A stretch of DNA of 64,000 bases, from NCBI RefSeq assembly GCF_000622145.1, contig NZ_JHWH01000020.1, positions 28,797 to 92,796 on the forward strand. The letters are read 5' to 3'. Shown here in pieces: positions 1 to 7,824 of the stretch. This stretch comes from Paracoccus yeei ATCC BAA-599. Lineage in GTDB: Bacteria; Pseudomonadota; Alphaproteobacteria; Rhodobacterales; Rhodobacteraceae. Position 1 is the first letter of the stretch; each line of letters starts with the position of its first letter. The notes under the pieces were generated by a model, which ran no database searches, was not told the origin of the DNA, and was given only the letters and a program-made list of their open reading frames with translations. The position numbers and the translations under genes were made by a program.

Positions 1-620
1 ATGAACAGGCGGGTGTCGTCGGGCAGGGCCAGCACCTTCTGGATGCTGTCGTAAAGCGTGCCGGCATCGCCGCCGGGGAAATCGGCGCGCGCCGAGCCGC
101 CGTCGGGCATGAACAGCGTGTCGCCGACGAAGGCCGCGTCGCCGATCACATGGGTCATGCAGGCGGGCGTGTGGCCGGGCGTGTGGATCGCGCGGCAGGT
201 CATGGTGCCGATCTGATAGGTGTCGCCATCCTGAAACAGCCGGTCGAACTGGCTGCCGTCGCGCTGGAACTCGGTGCCTTCGTTGAAGATCTTGCCGAAG
301 GTTTCCCGCACCACGGTGATCTGCGCGCCGATCCCCAGCCTGCCGCCAAGCGCGGCCTGGATATAGGGCGCGCCGGACAGGTGATCGGCATGGACATGCG
401 TTTCGATCAGCCATTCAAGGCGCAGGTTGCGGTCCCGCACGAAGGCGATGATCTGGTCGGCGTGCCGGTAGCTGATGCGCCCGGCGGCATAGTCGATGTC
501 CATCACCGAATCGATGACGGCGCAGGCATCCGAGGCCGGATCCTGGACCACATAGGAAACCGTATTGGTCGCCGGGTCGAAAAAGGCGGTGACCAGCGGG
601 GACACGGGATTGTCAGTCAT
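1..620 (-). CDS. MBL-fold persulfide dioxygenase-like hydrolase (3' end outside window)
   Basis: The start ATG is at 620 on the minus strand; the frame stays open to the window edge, so the C-terminus is missing. The 206 visible residues form a metallo-beta-lactamase fold with the metal motif HVHADH (about residue 71), a second metal ligand in IHTPGHTPAC, and GDTLF further on. This pattern matches the ETHE1/Blh group, which oxidises glutathione persulfide or serves in sulfide detoxification. Metal ligands are visible; the persulfide substrate is inferred from family and from the cystathionine lyase gene nearby. It lies 25 bp past the stop of the GntR gene on the same strand, so it may be the last gene of a metC-gntR-mbl operon. 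A glyoxalase II-like role is the main alternative. Confidence 0.85.
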   Translation of the reverse strand, partial: MTDNPVSPLVTAFFDPATNTVSYVVQDPASDACAVIDSVMDIDYAAGRISYRHADQIIAFVRDRNLRLEWLIETHVHADHLSGAPYIQAALGGRLGIGAQITVVRETFGKIFNEGTEFQRDGSQFDRLFQDGDTYQIGTMTCRAIHTPGHTPACMTHVIGDAAFVGDTLFMPDGGSARADFPGGDAGTLYDSIQKVLALPDDTRLF

Positions 621-645
621 GGCGAACCTCTTGCGGGCGTTCCTG

Positions 646-1305
646 TCAGGGGGCTTCGGCCAGCATCTTCAGGCGGATGGCGAAGCCTTCGGCGATATGC
701 GTGCGCGCGGCCCGTTCGGCGCCTTCGCCGTCACGGGCAGCGATGGCCTCGACGATGGCCTCGTGCTCGGCCTGCGCGGTCAGGATGCGGGACGGCGTGG
801 CATAAGTCGAGCCGGGCAGCAGGCTGAGATGGACGCTGAGATTGTTCAGCGCCTCGATCATGTAATCATTGTGCGACGCCTGCACGATCTGGCGGTGCAG
901 CAGCTTGTTGCGCTGCACCAGGCGTTCGCGGTCGGCGGTGCGCCGGTCCTCGGCCACCATCTCGCGCAGCAGCGCGATCTCGGCGAAGGACGCGTGCGAG
1001 GCCGCAAGGCGCGTCGCCATCCCCTCCAGCCCCTCGCGGACCGCGAACAGCTGCCGAAGCTGGTCATAGCTCATATGGGCGATGATCAGCCCGCGCTGCC
1101 GCCCGGGCGTGGCCAGGCCCATCGCGTGCAGCCGGTGCAGCGCCTCGCGCACGGGGGTGCGGCTGATGCCAAGGCGCTCTGCCAGTTCGGTCTCGCGCAG
1201 CCGATGTCCGGGGCGCAGCTCGCCCTTTTCGATCAGGTCCAGCAGGTGTTCGAACGGGCTGCGCCGGTCGGCGATCTGCCTGTGGCCCTGGAGCTGGCCC
1301 GTCAT
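646..1305 (-). CDS. GntR/FadR-subfamily (FCD) transcriptional regulator
   Basis: 219 residues. The N-terminal winged helix-turn-helix carries the GntR signature (GELRPGHRLRE then LGISRTPVREALHRL), followed by an all-helical FCD ligand domain with metal-type residues (HRQIVQASHN and a late AEHEAIVEAI). The ATG at 1305 leaves a 37 bp gap to metC; an in-frame TTG at 1362 would overlap metC by 20 bp and is less likely because residues before MTGQLQ look unlike the family. The gene follows metC on the same strand and probably controls the metC/aap pair. A GntR-type motif lies in the divergent metC-aapJ promoter region. Effector unknown. Confidence 0.9.
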   Translation of the reverse strand: MTGQLQGHRQIADRRSPFEHLLDLIEKGELRPGHRLRETELAERLGISRTPVREALHRLHAMGLATPGRQRGLIIAHMSYDQLRQLFAVREGLEGMATRLAASHASFAEIALLREMVAEDRRTADRERLVQRNKLLHRQIVQASHNDYMIEALNNLSVHLSLLPGSTYATPSRILTAQAEHEAIVEAIAARDGEGAERAARTHIAEGFAIRLKMLAEAP

Positions 1306-1342
1306 CGCAGGCTGCCCCGGATCGGGGAAGGGCGACGGCGGA

Positions 1343-2509
1343 TCATGCGCGCAGCCGATCAAGGCCCTTGCGAAGCTCGTCGATCAGATCGGCCGGATCC
1401 TCAAGCCCGACATGGATGCGCACGGTCTGGCCGCCGGGGTTCCATTCCGTCGCGCTGCGATAGACCGAGGGATTGCTGGGCACGATCAGGCTTTCATAGC
1501 CGCCCCAGCTCGACCCCATGCCGAACAGCGAAAACCCGTCGAACATCCGCGCCAATGCGTCATGCTCGACCGATTTCATCACGAAGCCGAACAGGCCCGA
1601 GGCGCCGGTGAAGTATTTCCGAAACAACGCGTGGCCGGGGTCCTGCGGCAGGGCCGGGTGCATGACGCGCAGCACCTCGGGCTGTTCCAGCAGCCAGTTC
1701 GCGACCTGAAGCCCGCTGGCGTGGTGATGGCGCATGCGCACGCCGATGGTGCGCAGTCCGCGCAGCGCCAGATAGGCGTCGTCCGAACCGACGCAGACCC
1801 CGAAACGCAGGTAGGTTTCGCGCAGGCGGTCATAGATTGCGGCGCTGCAGGCGATGGTGCCCAGCATCAGGTCCGAATGACCCGAGATATACTTGGTCCC
1901 GGCCTGCACCGAGATGTCGACGCCATGCGCGATCGGCTGGAAGAAATAGCCGCCGCTCCAGGTGTTGTCGATGGCGGTGGTGACGCCGCGGCGGCGGGCG
2001 ACCTCGGTGATGGCGGCCACGTCCTGCACCTCGAAGGTCTGCGAGCCGGGCGATTCCATCCAGATCAGCCTGGTTTCGGGGCGGATCAGTGCCTCGATCC
2101 CGGCGCCGATGGCCGGGTCGTAATAGGTCGTCTCGATGCCGAACTTGCGCAGGGTGAATTCGCAGAACTTGCGCGTCGGACCATAGGCGTTGTCGGTCAC
2201 AAGGAAATGCGCGCCGGGTTCGGCATGGCTCATCAGCACGGTGCTGAGCGCGCTGACGCCCGAGGGGGCGACAAGCGCGCGTTCGGCGCCCTCCAGCGCG
2301 CAGATCGCATCCTCCAGGGCATGCGTCGTTGGCGTGCCGCGACGGCCATAACGCAGCTTGGCGCCTTCCTTGGCCTCCAGCGCCGCCAGGTTCGGAAACA
2401 GAATCGTCGAGGCCCGATACACAGGCGTGTTCACCATGCCGAAATGCTGCTCCGGCGCACGGCCGCTGTGGGTCACCCGTGTGTCGAGACAGAGATTCTT
2501 ATTCTTCAT
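1343..2509 (-). CDS. metC: Cystathionine beta-lyase (PLP-dependent Cys/Met metabolism enzyme)
   Basis: 388 residues, the normal length. Cys/Met-metabolism PLP family, fold type I. Visible features are the substrate and cofactor loop YGRRGTPT (54-61), AYGPTR (108-113), the pyridine-N aspartate in AIDNTW (D181) and the Schiff-base lysine in QAGTKYISGHSD (K206). It splits cystathionine to homocysteine, pyruvate and ammonia; many members also break cystine or cysteine and release persulfide or sulfide. It is divergent from the amino-acid importer gene aapJ and lies upstream of a GntR regulator and a persulfide-dioxygenase-like gene, so catabolic use of imported cyst(e)ine is a plausible alternative to methionine synthesis. 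Confidence 0.9.
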   Translation of the reverse strand: MKNKNLCLDTRVTHSGRAPEQHFGMVNTPVYRASTILFPNLAALEAKEGAKLRYGRRGTPTTHALEDAICALEGAERALVAPSGVSALSTVLMSHAEPGAHFLVTDNAYGPTRKFCEFTLRKFGIETTYYDPAIGAGIEALIRPETRLIWMESPGSQTFEVQDVAAITEVARRRGVTTAIDNTWSGGYFFQPIAHGVDISVQAGTKYISGHSDLMLGTIACSAAIYDRLRETYLRFGVCVGSDDAYLALRGLRTIGVRMRHHHASGLQVANWLLEQPEVLRVMHPALPQDPGHALFRKYFTGASGLFGFVMKSVEHDALARMFDGFSLFGMGSSWGGYESLIVPSNPSVYRSATEWNPGGQTVRIHVGLEDPADLIDELRKGLDRLRA

Positions 2510-2559
2510 GGGATCGCTTCCTTAGAGTTCTGTTCCCTGTTGCATACTTCTAAATACAT

Positions 2560-2570
2560 CTGTACACAAT
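2560..2570. promoter_or_regulatory. Candidate GntR-type operator in metC-aapJ divergent region
   Basis: Read on the minus strand the site is ATTGTGTACAG, a TTGTnTACAn near-palindrome as used by FCD-type GntR regulators. An almost identical site (ATTGTATACAG) lies at 25113-25123 in front of another GntR/FCD gene. It sits in the 132 bp AT-richer gap between the divergent metC and aapJ starts. Binding is inferred. Confidence 0.4.
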
Positions 2571-2641
2571 AGGGCATGGGCGTTGACAGAAGTATGGGCA
2601 CGAAGCTTGCCAAGCCCTTCCAGCAGAGAGAGGAGATCGGA

Positions 2642-3682
2642 TTGAACAAGGTAAAGACTGTCGGCCTGTCCGCGGTGACGGGCCTGGTGCTTGCGGTCGC
2701 GGCCGCTCCGGCCGCGGTTGCGGATTCGGGCGACACGCTGGCTTCGGTCAAGGCGCGGGGCGAGCTTTTGTGCGGCGTGCATCCGGCGCGCCATGGCTTT
2801 GCGGCCCCTGACAGCCAGGGCAAGTGGAGCGGCTTCGAGGTCGATTTTTGCCACGCCCTGTCCGCCGCGATCTTTGGCGACGCGAACAAGGTGCGCTTTG
2901 TCGCGCTGTCCTCGCAGCAGCGTTTCCCGGCGATCCAGTCGGGCGAGGTGGACGTGCTGGCCCGCAACGTCAGCGCGACGCTGGGGCGCGACACGGCGCT
3001 GGGGCTGAACTTCGCTCCGCCGGTCTTTTACACCGGCACGGGCTTTCTGGTCCGCGAAGCCGACGGCATCGCCAAGATCGAGGATCTGGACGGCGCCACC
3101 ATCTGCATGGCACCCGGATCGACGACCGAGCGCAACGTGGCGCAGATCTTTGCCGCGCGCGGCATGAGCTATACCCCGGTCGTGATCGAGAACAACAAGC
3201 AGCTGGTCGACGCCTATGTCACCGGCCGCTGCGACGCGCTGACCAAGGACAAGGCGGCGCTGCCCGGCGTGCGCGCCTTTGACACGCAGGACCCGTCGGC
3301 CCATGTCATGCTGCCCGGCATCTATTCCAAGGAGCCGCTGGCGATGGCCGTCCGCCAGGGCGACGACCAGTGGTACGATCTGGTCAAATGGGTGACCTAC
3401 GCCACCTTCAACGCCGAGGAACTGGGTGTCACCCAGGCCAATGTCGACGAGATGAAATCCTCCGAGGATCCTGACATCCAGACCCTCTTGGGCGTGATCG
3501 GCGACAACGGCACCAAGCTGGGCGTCGACAATGCCTGGGCCTACAACGTCGTCAAGCAGGTCGGGAACTACGAAGACATCTACATGCGGCACTTCGGCCC
3601 CGACACGCCGGTGGCCCTGGAACGGGACCAGAACACGCTGTGGACCGAGGGTGGCCTGCTTTACGGCTTCCCGATGCAGTAA
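2642..3682 (+). CDS. aapJ: General L-amino acid ABC transporter, periplasmic binding protein
   Basis: 346 residues from the TTG at 2642, chosen because GAGAGGAG lies about 6 bp upstream and the protein then begins with a classical signal peptide (NKVK, hydrophobic core, APAAVA). An in-frame ATG at 2576 would put 22 charged residues before the signal. The mature part has the family-3 solute-binding fold (LASVKARGELLCGV, then GKWSGFEVDFCHALSAAI, then AMAVRQGDDQW). Closest architecture is AapJ/BztA, which captures a broad range of L-amino acids for AapQMP. Its operon is incomplete: aapM is broken and no aapP ATPase gene is present in the window. Confidence 0.88.
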   Translation: MNKVKTVGLSAVTGLVLAVAAAPAAVADSGDTLASVKARGELLCGVHPARHGFAAPDSQGKWSGFEVDFCHALSAAIFGDANKVRFVALSSQQRFPAIQSGEVDVLARNVSATLGRDTALGLNFAPPVFYTGTGFLVREADGIAKIEDLDGATICMAPGSTTERNVAQIFAARGMSYTPVVIENNKQLVDAYVTGRCDALTKDKAALPGVRAFDTQDPSAHVMLPGIYSKEPLAMAVRQGDDQWYDLVKWVTYATFNAEELGVTQANVDEMKSSEDPDIQTLLGVIGDNGTKLGVDNAWAYNVVKQVGNYEDIYMRHFGPDTPVALERDQNTLWTEGGLLYGFPMQ

Positions 3683-3709
3683 GGCCCGGCCGGGACATCT
3701 GCCATCGTG

Positions 3710-3734
3710 CCCGCACCCGTCCTTCGGGTGCGGG
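3710..3734 (+). terminator. Intercistronic hairpin between aapJ and aapQ
   Basis: A perfect 10 bp stem (CCCGCACCCG / CGGGTGCGGG) with a 5-base loop lies between the binding-protein gene and the first permease gene. There is no T-run, so it probably stabilises the aapJ message or causes partial termination, which commonly makes binding protein more abundant than permease. Confidence 0.55.
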
Positions 3735-3767
3735 GGCAAGCCTCACGACGACCTTCGGGGACAACAC

Positions 3768-4964
3768 ATGACTGACGCCACTCCGGCCAGAGGCGGGAAA
3801 CGTCCCGCCAGGAGCCTGAAGGACATCCTGAACAGCGAAGCCTTTCGCACCCTGATCTATCAGGTCGCGCTGGCTGCCGCCGTCGTCCTTCTTGGCCTTT
3901 ATCTTTATCAGAACGTGGTCACGAACCTGCAGCGCCAGAGCATTGCGACCGGCTTCGCCTTTCTCGACCAGGTCTCGCAGTTCGAGATCGGCGAGAAGCT
4001 GATCGCCTACAGCCCGCGAGACACCTATGGCCGCGCGCTGCTGGTCGGGTTGCTGAACACCCTGACCGTTTCCGCCGCCGGCATCGTCGTCGCCACCGTC
4101 ATCGGCTTTTCGGTGGGGATCGCGCGGGTATCCAGCAACTGGCTGCTGCAACGCATCGCGCTGACCTATGTCGAGATCGTGCGCAACATCCCGGTGATCC
4201 TGCAGGTGATCTTCTGGTCCGCGGTGATCCGCAACCTGCCCGCGCCGCGCCAGGCGGTCGAGCTGTTCGGCCTGGGCTTCGTCAGCAACCGCGGCCTGTC
4301 CTTCGCCGTCCCGGCCGCCGATCCGGCGCATGTCTGGATGGGGGCCGCGATGGTGCTGGGCATCGTGCTGACCGTGATCGGCACCCGCATGGCCAAGCGC
4401 CACCGCGAGAACACCGGCAAGTATGTCGACATGCTGCTGCCGGGCATCGGCCTGATCCTGGGCCTGCCGCTTCTGGTCTGGCTGGCCTTCGGCGCCCCCC
4501 ATGTCATCAGCTTCCCCGAGCGCAAGGGCTTCAGCTTTGCCGGCGGCGCGTCGATCAGCCCCGAATTCGTCGGCCTGATGCTGGGGATTTCGCTGTATTC
4601 CTCGGGCCTCATCGCGGAAATCGTCCGCGCCGGCATCCAGGCCACGCCCAAGGGCCAGGTCGAGGCCGCGCGCTCGATCTCGCTGCGGCCGCGCTTCATC
4701 CTGCGCTATGTGGTGCTGCCGCAGGCGCTGCGGGTGATCGTGCCGCCGCTGACCAGCCAATATGTCAGCCTGATCAAGAACAGCTCGATCGCGGTCGTCG
4801 TCGGCTATCCCGACCTGGTGAACATCGGGAACACCGTGATGAACCAGACCGGGCAGGCGGTCGAGGCCATCGCCGTGATGATGCTGGTCTATCTGATCAT
4901 CAGCCTTGTCACCTCGACCCTGATGAACGTCTACAACCGCCTCGTGGCGATCAAGGAGCGGTAA
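3768..4964 (+). CDS. aapQ: General L-amino acid ABC transporter permease
   Basis: 398 residues, the expected AapQ/BztB size. A hydrophobic segment near residues 30-50 is followed by the HisM-type permease domain (GLLNTLTVSAAG; family loop EIVRNIPVILQ) and a long insert between helices, typical of AapQ. The EAA-like cytoplasmic loop that contacts the ATPase is visible late in the protein (GQVEAARSISLRP, then VVLPQALRVIVPP). ATG at 3768; an in-frame upstream extension runs into aapJ and was rejected. The next permease gene starts 3 bp after its stop but is truncated, so this subunit has no intact partner here. Confidence 0.88.
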   Translation: MTDATPARGGKRPARSLKDILNSEAFRTLIYQVALAAAVVLLGLYLYQNVVTNLQRQSIATGFAFLDQVSQFEIGEKLIAYSPRDTYGRALLVGLLNTLTVSAAGIVVATVIGFSVGIARVSSNWLLQRIALTYVEIVRNIPVILQVIFWSAVIRNLPAPRQAVELFGLGFVSNRGLSFAVPAADPAHVWMGAAMVLGIVLTVIGTRMAKRHRENTGKYVDMLLPGIGLILGLPLLVWLAFGAPHVISFPERKGFSFAGGASISPEFVGLMLGISLYSSGLIAEIVRAGIQATPKGQVEAARSISLRPRFILRYVVLPQALRVIVPPLTSQYVSLIKNSSIAVVVGYPDLVNIGNTVMNQTGQAVEAIAVMMLVYLIISLVTSTLMNVYNRLVAIKER

Positions 4965-4967
4965 GCC

Positions 4968-5100
4968 ATGGCTGCGCTTTCCCCAACCCCTGCCGCCGTG
5001 CCCAAGGCCTATGACCCCTCGGCGCGGATGGCGACCGGCGACTGGCTGAAACGGAACCTGTTCGGTTCGGTCCGCCAAAGCCTGCTGACGGTCGTGACCG
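4968..5100 (+). pseudogene. aapM: aapM fragment (5' end only), second amino-acid permease
   Basis: The first 44 or so codons read as an AapM N-terminus (SARMATGDWLKRNLFGS followed by VRQSLLTVV), starting 3 bp after aapQ as in intact aapJQMP operons. Homology then stops within the first membrane helix: beyond about 5098 this frame gives arginine-rich shadow sequence, while a different frame reads as a PrpF/GalD protein. The rest of aapM and the aapP ATPase gene are absent. The junction has no insertion sequence beside it, so simple deletion or a collapsed assembly are the likely causes. Confidence 0.8.
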
Positions 5101-5700
5101 CCGCCCCGCGAAACCGTCGGCTCGGTCACCGGCAAGCTGATGCCCACCGGAAATCCCCGCGACGGGATCGACGGCGTCGCCGTCACCTGCCTGGATGTCG
5201 CCATGCCCGTGGTCATCGCCCGGGCCGAGGCTTTCGGCCTGACCGGCACCGAGACCCCCGAGGAGCTGGATGCCGACACCGGCTTCATCGCCCGGCGCGA
5301 GGCGATCCGCATCAAGGCCGGGGCGCTGATGGGCATGGGCGATGTTTCCGGCTCGGTGACGCCGAAATTCGCCATCATGGCACCGGCGCGCCACGGCGGC
5401 GCGGCCAGCGCGCGCTATTTCATGCCGCAGACCTGCCATCCCAGCATGGCGGTGACCGGGGCGCAATGCCTGGCCGCCGGACTGCTGGTGCCGGGCAGCG
5501 TGACCGAAGACCTTGCGCAGGTCGGCCCGAGCCCGGCCCTGCTGGTGCTGGAGCATCCCTCGGGCAGCATCGGCGTCGTGGTGGAATACGAGGCTGCCGG
5601 TCCGGACAGGCCGCCGGCGCTGCACTCGGCCGGGATCATGCGCACCGCGCGGCTGCTGGCGCGGGGCGAGGTGATGATCCCCGCCTCGGTCTGGTCCTGA
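5101..5700 (+). pseudogene. PrpF/GalD-family tautomerase, 3' part only
   Basis: About 199 residues of a protein normally near 350. It opens abruptly with ETVGSVTGKLMPTGN and continues with conserved PrpF/GalD blocks (GVAVTCLDVAMPVV, then FAIMAPARHGG, MPQTCHPSMAVTGA and LEHPSGSIGV). Family members are diaminopimelate-epimerase-fold isomerases such as 4-oxalomesaconate tautomerase or methylaconitate isomerase. The N-terminal half, with the first catalytic cysteine, is missing, being replaced by the aapM stub. An internal ATG at 5140 could allow translation of half a protein, unlikely to be active. Confidence 0.8.
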
Positions 5701-5710
5701 GCGCGGAAGA

Positions 5711-6760
5711 ATGGCGCTCGCCGTGCTGCGCGATCTGACCTGGCGCCATCCGGCCACCCTGGGACTGGCGCTGGCGGGGGGATGGGTCTTCCATCTGCTG
5801 CACCTGCCGCTGGCCTGGATGCTGGGGGCGATGTGCGCAACCATGGTCGCCGCGCTGCTGGAACTGCCGCTGGTGGCGCGGACCCGTCCGATGCGCCCGC
5901 CCTTTGCCGCGATCCTCGGCGTGACGCTGGGCGCGACCTTCCAGCCGTCGGTCTTTGCCCAGGGCGGGACCCTGGCGGTCCTGCTGGTCGCGATCACGGT
6001 CTCGACCGTGCTCTGCGGCTTTGCGGGCTATCAGTACCTGCGCCGCGTCGCCGGGTTCGATCCGGTCACAGCCTATTTCGCGGCGATGCCCGCGGGGTTG
6101 CAGGAAATGGCGCTGCAGGGCGGGCAGGCGGGCGGAGACGAGCGCCGCATCGCCCTGATCCATGCCTGCCGGGTGTCGCTGCTGGTCCTGATCGTGCCCT
6201 TGGTCTATGGGCTGATCTATCACGTCGATTCCCAGAAAACGCCGCTGATGACCCGAACCGCCGGGGACATCGCGGGCGCGGACTGGCTGTGGCTCGGCGC
6301 ATTGGCGGCCGTCGGCTGGGGCGCGGCGCGCAGGCTGGCGATGCCCAACGCGCCGATGATCGGCCCGCTGCTGCTGAGCGCCGGCGTTCATCTGCTTGGC
6401 TGGACCCAGGCCAGCCCGCCCCATGTCCTGATCGTGGTGGCCCAGGTGGTCATCGGTTCGGCGCTGGGGTCGAACTTCGTCGACACCCGCTGGAGCGTGC
6501 TGTGGCAGTCCCTGCGCCACGGGCTGGTGCTGGTGCCGATCCTGTGCGGGGTGTGCCTGTCGGTCGCGGGTGTCGCGGCGCCGCTGGTCGGCCAGAGCTT
6601 CGGCGTGGTTTTCCTGACGCTGGCGCCCGGCGGCACGACCGAGATGTCGCTGATCGCCCTGGCGTTGCACGCCGATGTCGCCCTGGTCGTCTCCAGCCAA
6701 CTGGTCCGGATTCTGCTGGTGAACCTGGGCGCGACGGGCGTGTTCCGCCTTCGGCGATGA
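5711..6760 (+). CDS. AbrB-family (duplicated domain) inner-membrane protein
   Basis: 349 residues, almost wholly hydrophobic with about ten membrane segments arranged as two related halves: WMLGAMCATMVAALL in the first and MIGPLLLSAGVHLLG in the second, the repeat that defines the AbrB/TIGR03082 family. Conserved glycine-rich loops (GVTLGATFQP; APGGTTEMSL) are present. E. coli AbrB was linked to regulation of aidB; homologues near tricarboxylate genes are often suspected transporters, but the substrate is unknown. ATG at 5711, 10 bp after the truncated PrpF gene, so it was probably the last gene of that operon; whether it is still transcribed from the aap promoter is open. Confidence 0.8.
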   Translation: MALAVLRDLTWRHPATLGLALAGGWVFHLLHLPLAWMLGAMCATMVAALLELPLVARTRPMRPPFAAILGVTLGATFQPSVFAQGGTLAVLLVAITVSTVLCGFAGYQYLRRVAGFDPVTAYFAAMPAGLQEMALQGGQAGGDERRIALIHACRVSLLVLIVPLVYGLIYHVDSQKTPLMTRTAGDIAGADWLWLGALAAVGWGAARRLAMPNAPMIGPLLLSAGVHLLGWTQASPPHVLIVVAQVVIGSALGSNFVDTRWSVLWQSLRHGLVLVPILCGVCLSVAGVAAPLVGQSFGVVFLTLAPGGTTEMSLIALALHADVALVVSSQLVRILLVNLGATGVFRLRR

Positions 6761-7032
6761 TAGCCCGCAAGCCGACTGGCGATCGATGCCGGGACAGGCT
6801 TTCCGTGTGGGCGTGCCCGGTCCAGCCTCATCGCTTCATTGTCGTGTCGTAGTCTGCCTCAGGGCGTACTGCGGGGGTGCCGGGCGCTTTCGCGATATCG
6901 ACGACTGCACCGCCGATGAAGTCGCAGCGCAGGATATCGTCCGGATTGCTTTCGCGGGCCGAGGCCAGGTCACATTCTCCATCGCGGGGCCGGCGTCTGC
7001 CTCAATCGGGTGGCGATGGCATGGACGGGGCG
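6761..7032. other. Intergenic stretch with no convincing gene
   Basis: 272 bp between convergent genes. On the minus strand a short frame opens with RDGECDLASARES, resembling the RDAECDF region of the LprI-like protein beside it, so a decayed second copy is conceivable, but the frame has a nearby stop and no start. No terminator with a T-run was found. Confidence 0.3.
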
Positions 7033-7440
7033 TCAGTCCGCTGGCGGAACGGGGCAGCCGAGGTCCCCTTCCTCGCAGTTCAGATAGCCCTCGAAGGCCT
7101 TGACCCGGGCCTGCGTCAGATCATCCCTGCATTGCGCGACGAGCATCGGCATCACGCTTCCGCCAGCCGCGCCCGCGGTCTGAAAGTCGCATTCGGCATC
7201 GCGGAACCTGATCCAATCGCGCTGCGCCTGAATCAGACGCTTTCGGGTATCCGCATCGTCCTTCAGGCGGGTCTCGATCTGCTTGTAGAGATCGTTGAGC
7301 GTCTTGTCGGATTTCTCGAAGGACTCCCCGGCGCACTGGTTCAACGTCGCCTGATCCGCGGCATCGGCACATGTGTCCTTGGCAGACGCGAAGGCCGGCA
7401 TGGCCAAAGCCAGCGCAACCGTGAGCATGGTGATTTTCAT
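7033..7440 (-). CDS. LprI-like periplasmic protein (DUF1311)
   Basis: 135 residues from ATG at 7440. Residues 1-20 form a signal peptide (MKITMLTVALALAMPAFASA), so it is exported. The mature part is the DUF1311/LprI-N domain with four conserved cysteines (DTCADAA, then LNQCAGESF, AECDFQTA and AQCRDDL) and the hallmark LIQAQRDWIRFRDAEC. Mycobacterial LprI binds and inhibits lysozyme; for most proteobacterial members function is untested. Two further cysteines occur in the C-terminal tail (NCEEGDLGC). It stands alone, with no operon partner. Confidence 0.85.
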   Translation of the reverse strand: MKITMLTVALALAMPAFASAKDTCADAADQATLNQCAGESFEKSDKTLNDLYKQIETRLKDDADTRKRLIQAQRDWIRFRDAECDFQTAGAAGGSVMPMLVAQCRDDLTQARVKAFEGYLNCEEGDLGCPVPPAD

Positions 7441-7707
7441 CGATCGTCCTCCGTCGGAATGCGGTTCGGGCGGGCTGTTCTTCGCGCCGACCGTGGCTGA
7501 AAATGCACAACGCGCTTATGGCCCCAGGCGTTCGGTCCAAACAACCGCGCGACCCCGTCACGCGAACGCGATTGCAGATGGCGGTCCCCGCTTGCGTCGG
7601 TTGCCGAGGCTGGATTTCATGCTCTGGCGATGACGTTTCGTCCGAGCATTGCGCGGCGCCTTGGCACCACCCGCAGAGAGGATCGAAAAGAGAGGCCCGG
7701 CTGGTCG
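7441..7707. other. Intergenic stretch, no gene recognised
   Basis: Upstream region of the LprI-like gene; it should hold that gene's promoter on the minus strand, but no clear -35/-10 pair was recognised. Open frames crossing it have no recognisable motif on either strand. Confidence 0.4.
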
Positions 7708-7824
7708 CTGCCTGCCGGGGGGTTCCACGCGCTTTATCCGACCGCCCGCTTTCGCCCGCCCAAGGTCGCCGCCTTCGTCGCGATGCCGGCCCAGAACGCC
7801 AGGGGTCAGGACAGCGCATCATGA
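7708..7824 (+). pseudogene. Possible 3' remnant of a LysR-type regulator gene
   Basis: A plus-strand frame ending at 7824 reads GGFHALYPTARFRPPKVAAFV before its stop. This resembles the last 20-25 residues of many LysR regulators (HALYP..R...PKV.AFV.). No homology is seen upstream of about 7700, and the stop overlaps the convergent intact lysR gene by 6 bp. It is read as the tail of a deleted regulator gene; chance similarity cannot be excluded on so short a match. Confidence 0.35.

Noticed and set aside
3552..5378. A 608-codon minus-strand frame over aapQ
   Set aside because: Shadow of aapQ and the truncated genes; DQRH-rich product without a recognisable fold.
5140..5700. A complete 186-residue protein from ATG 5140
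   Set aside because: Homology to PrpF/GalD continues upstream of this ATG to the junction, so it is part of a truncated gene, not a natural start.
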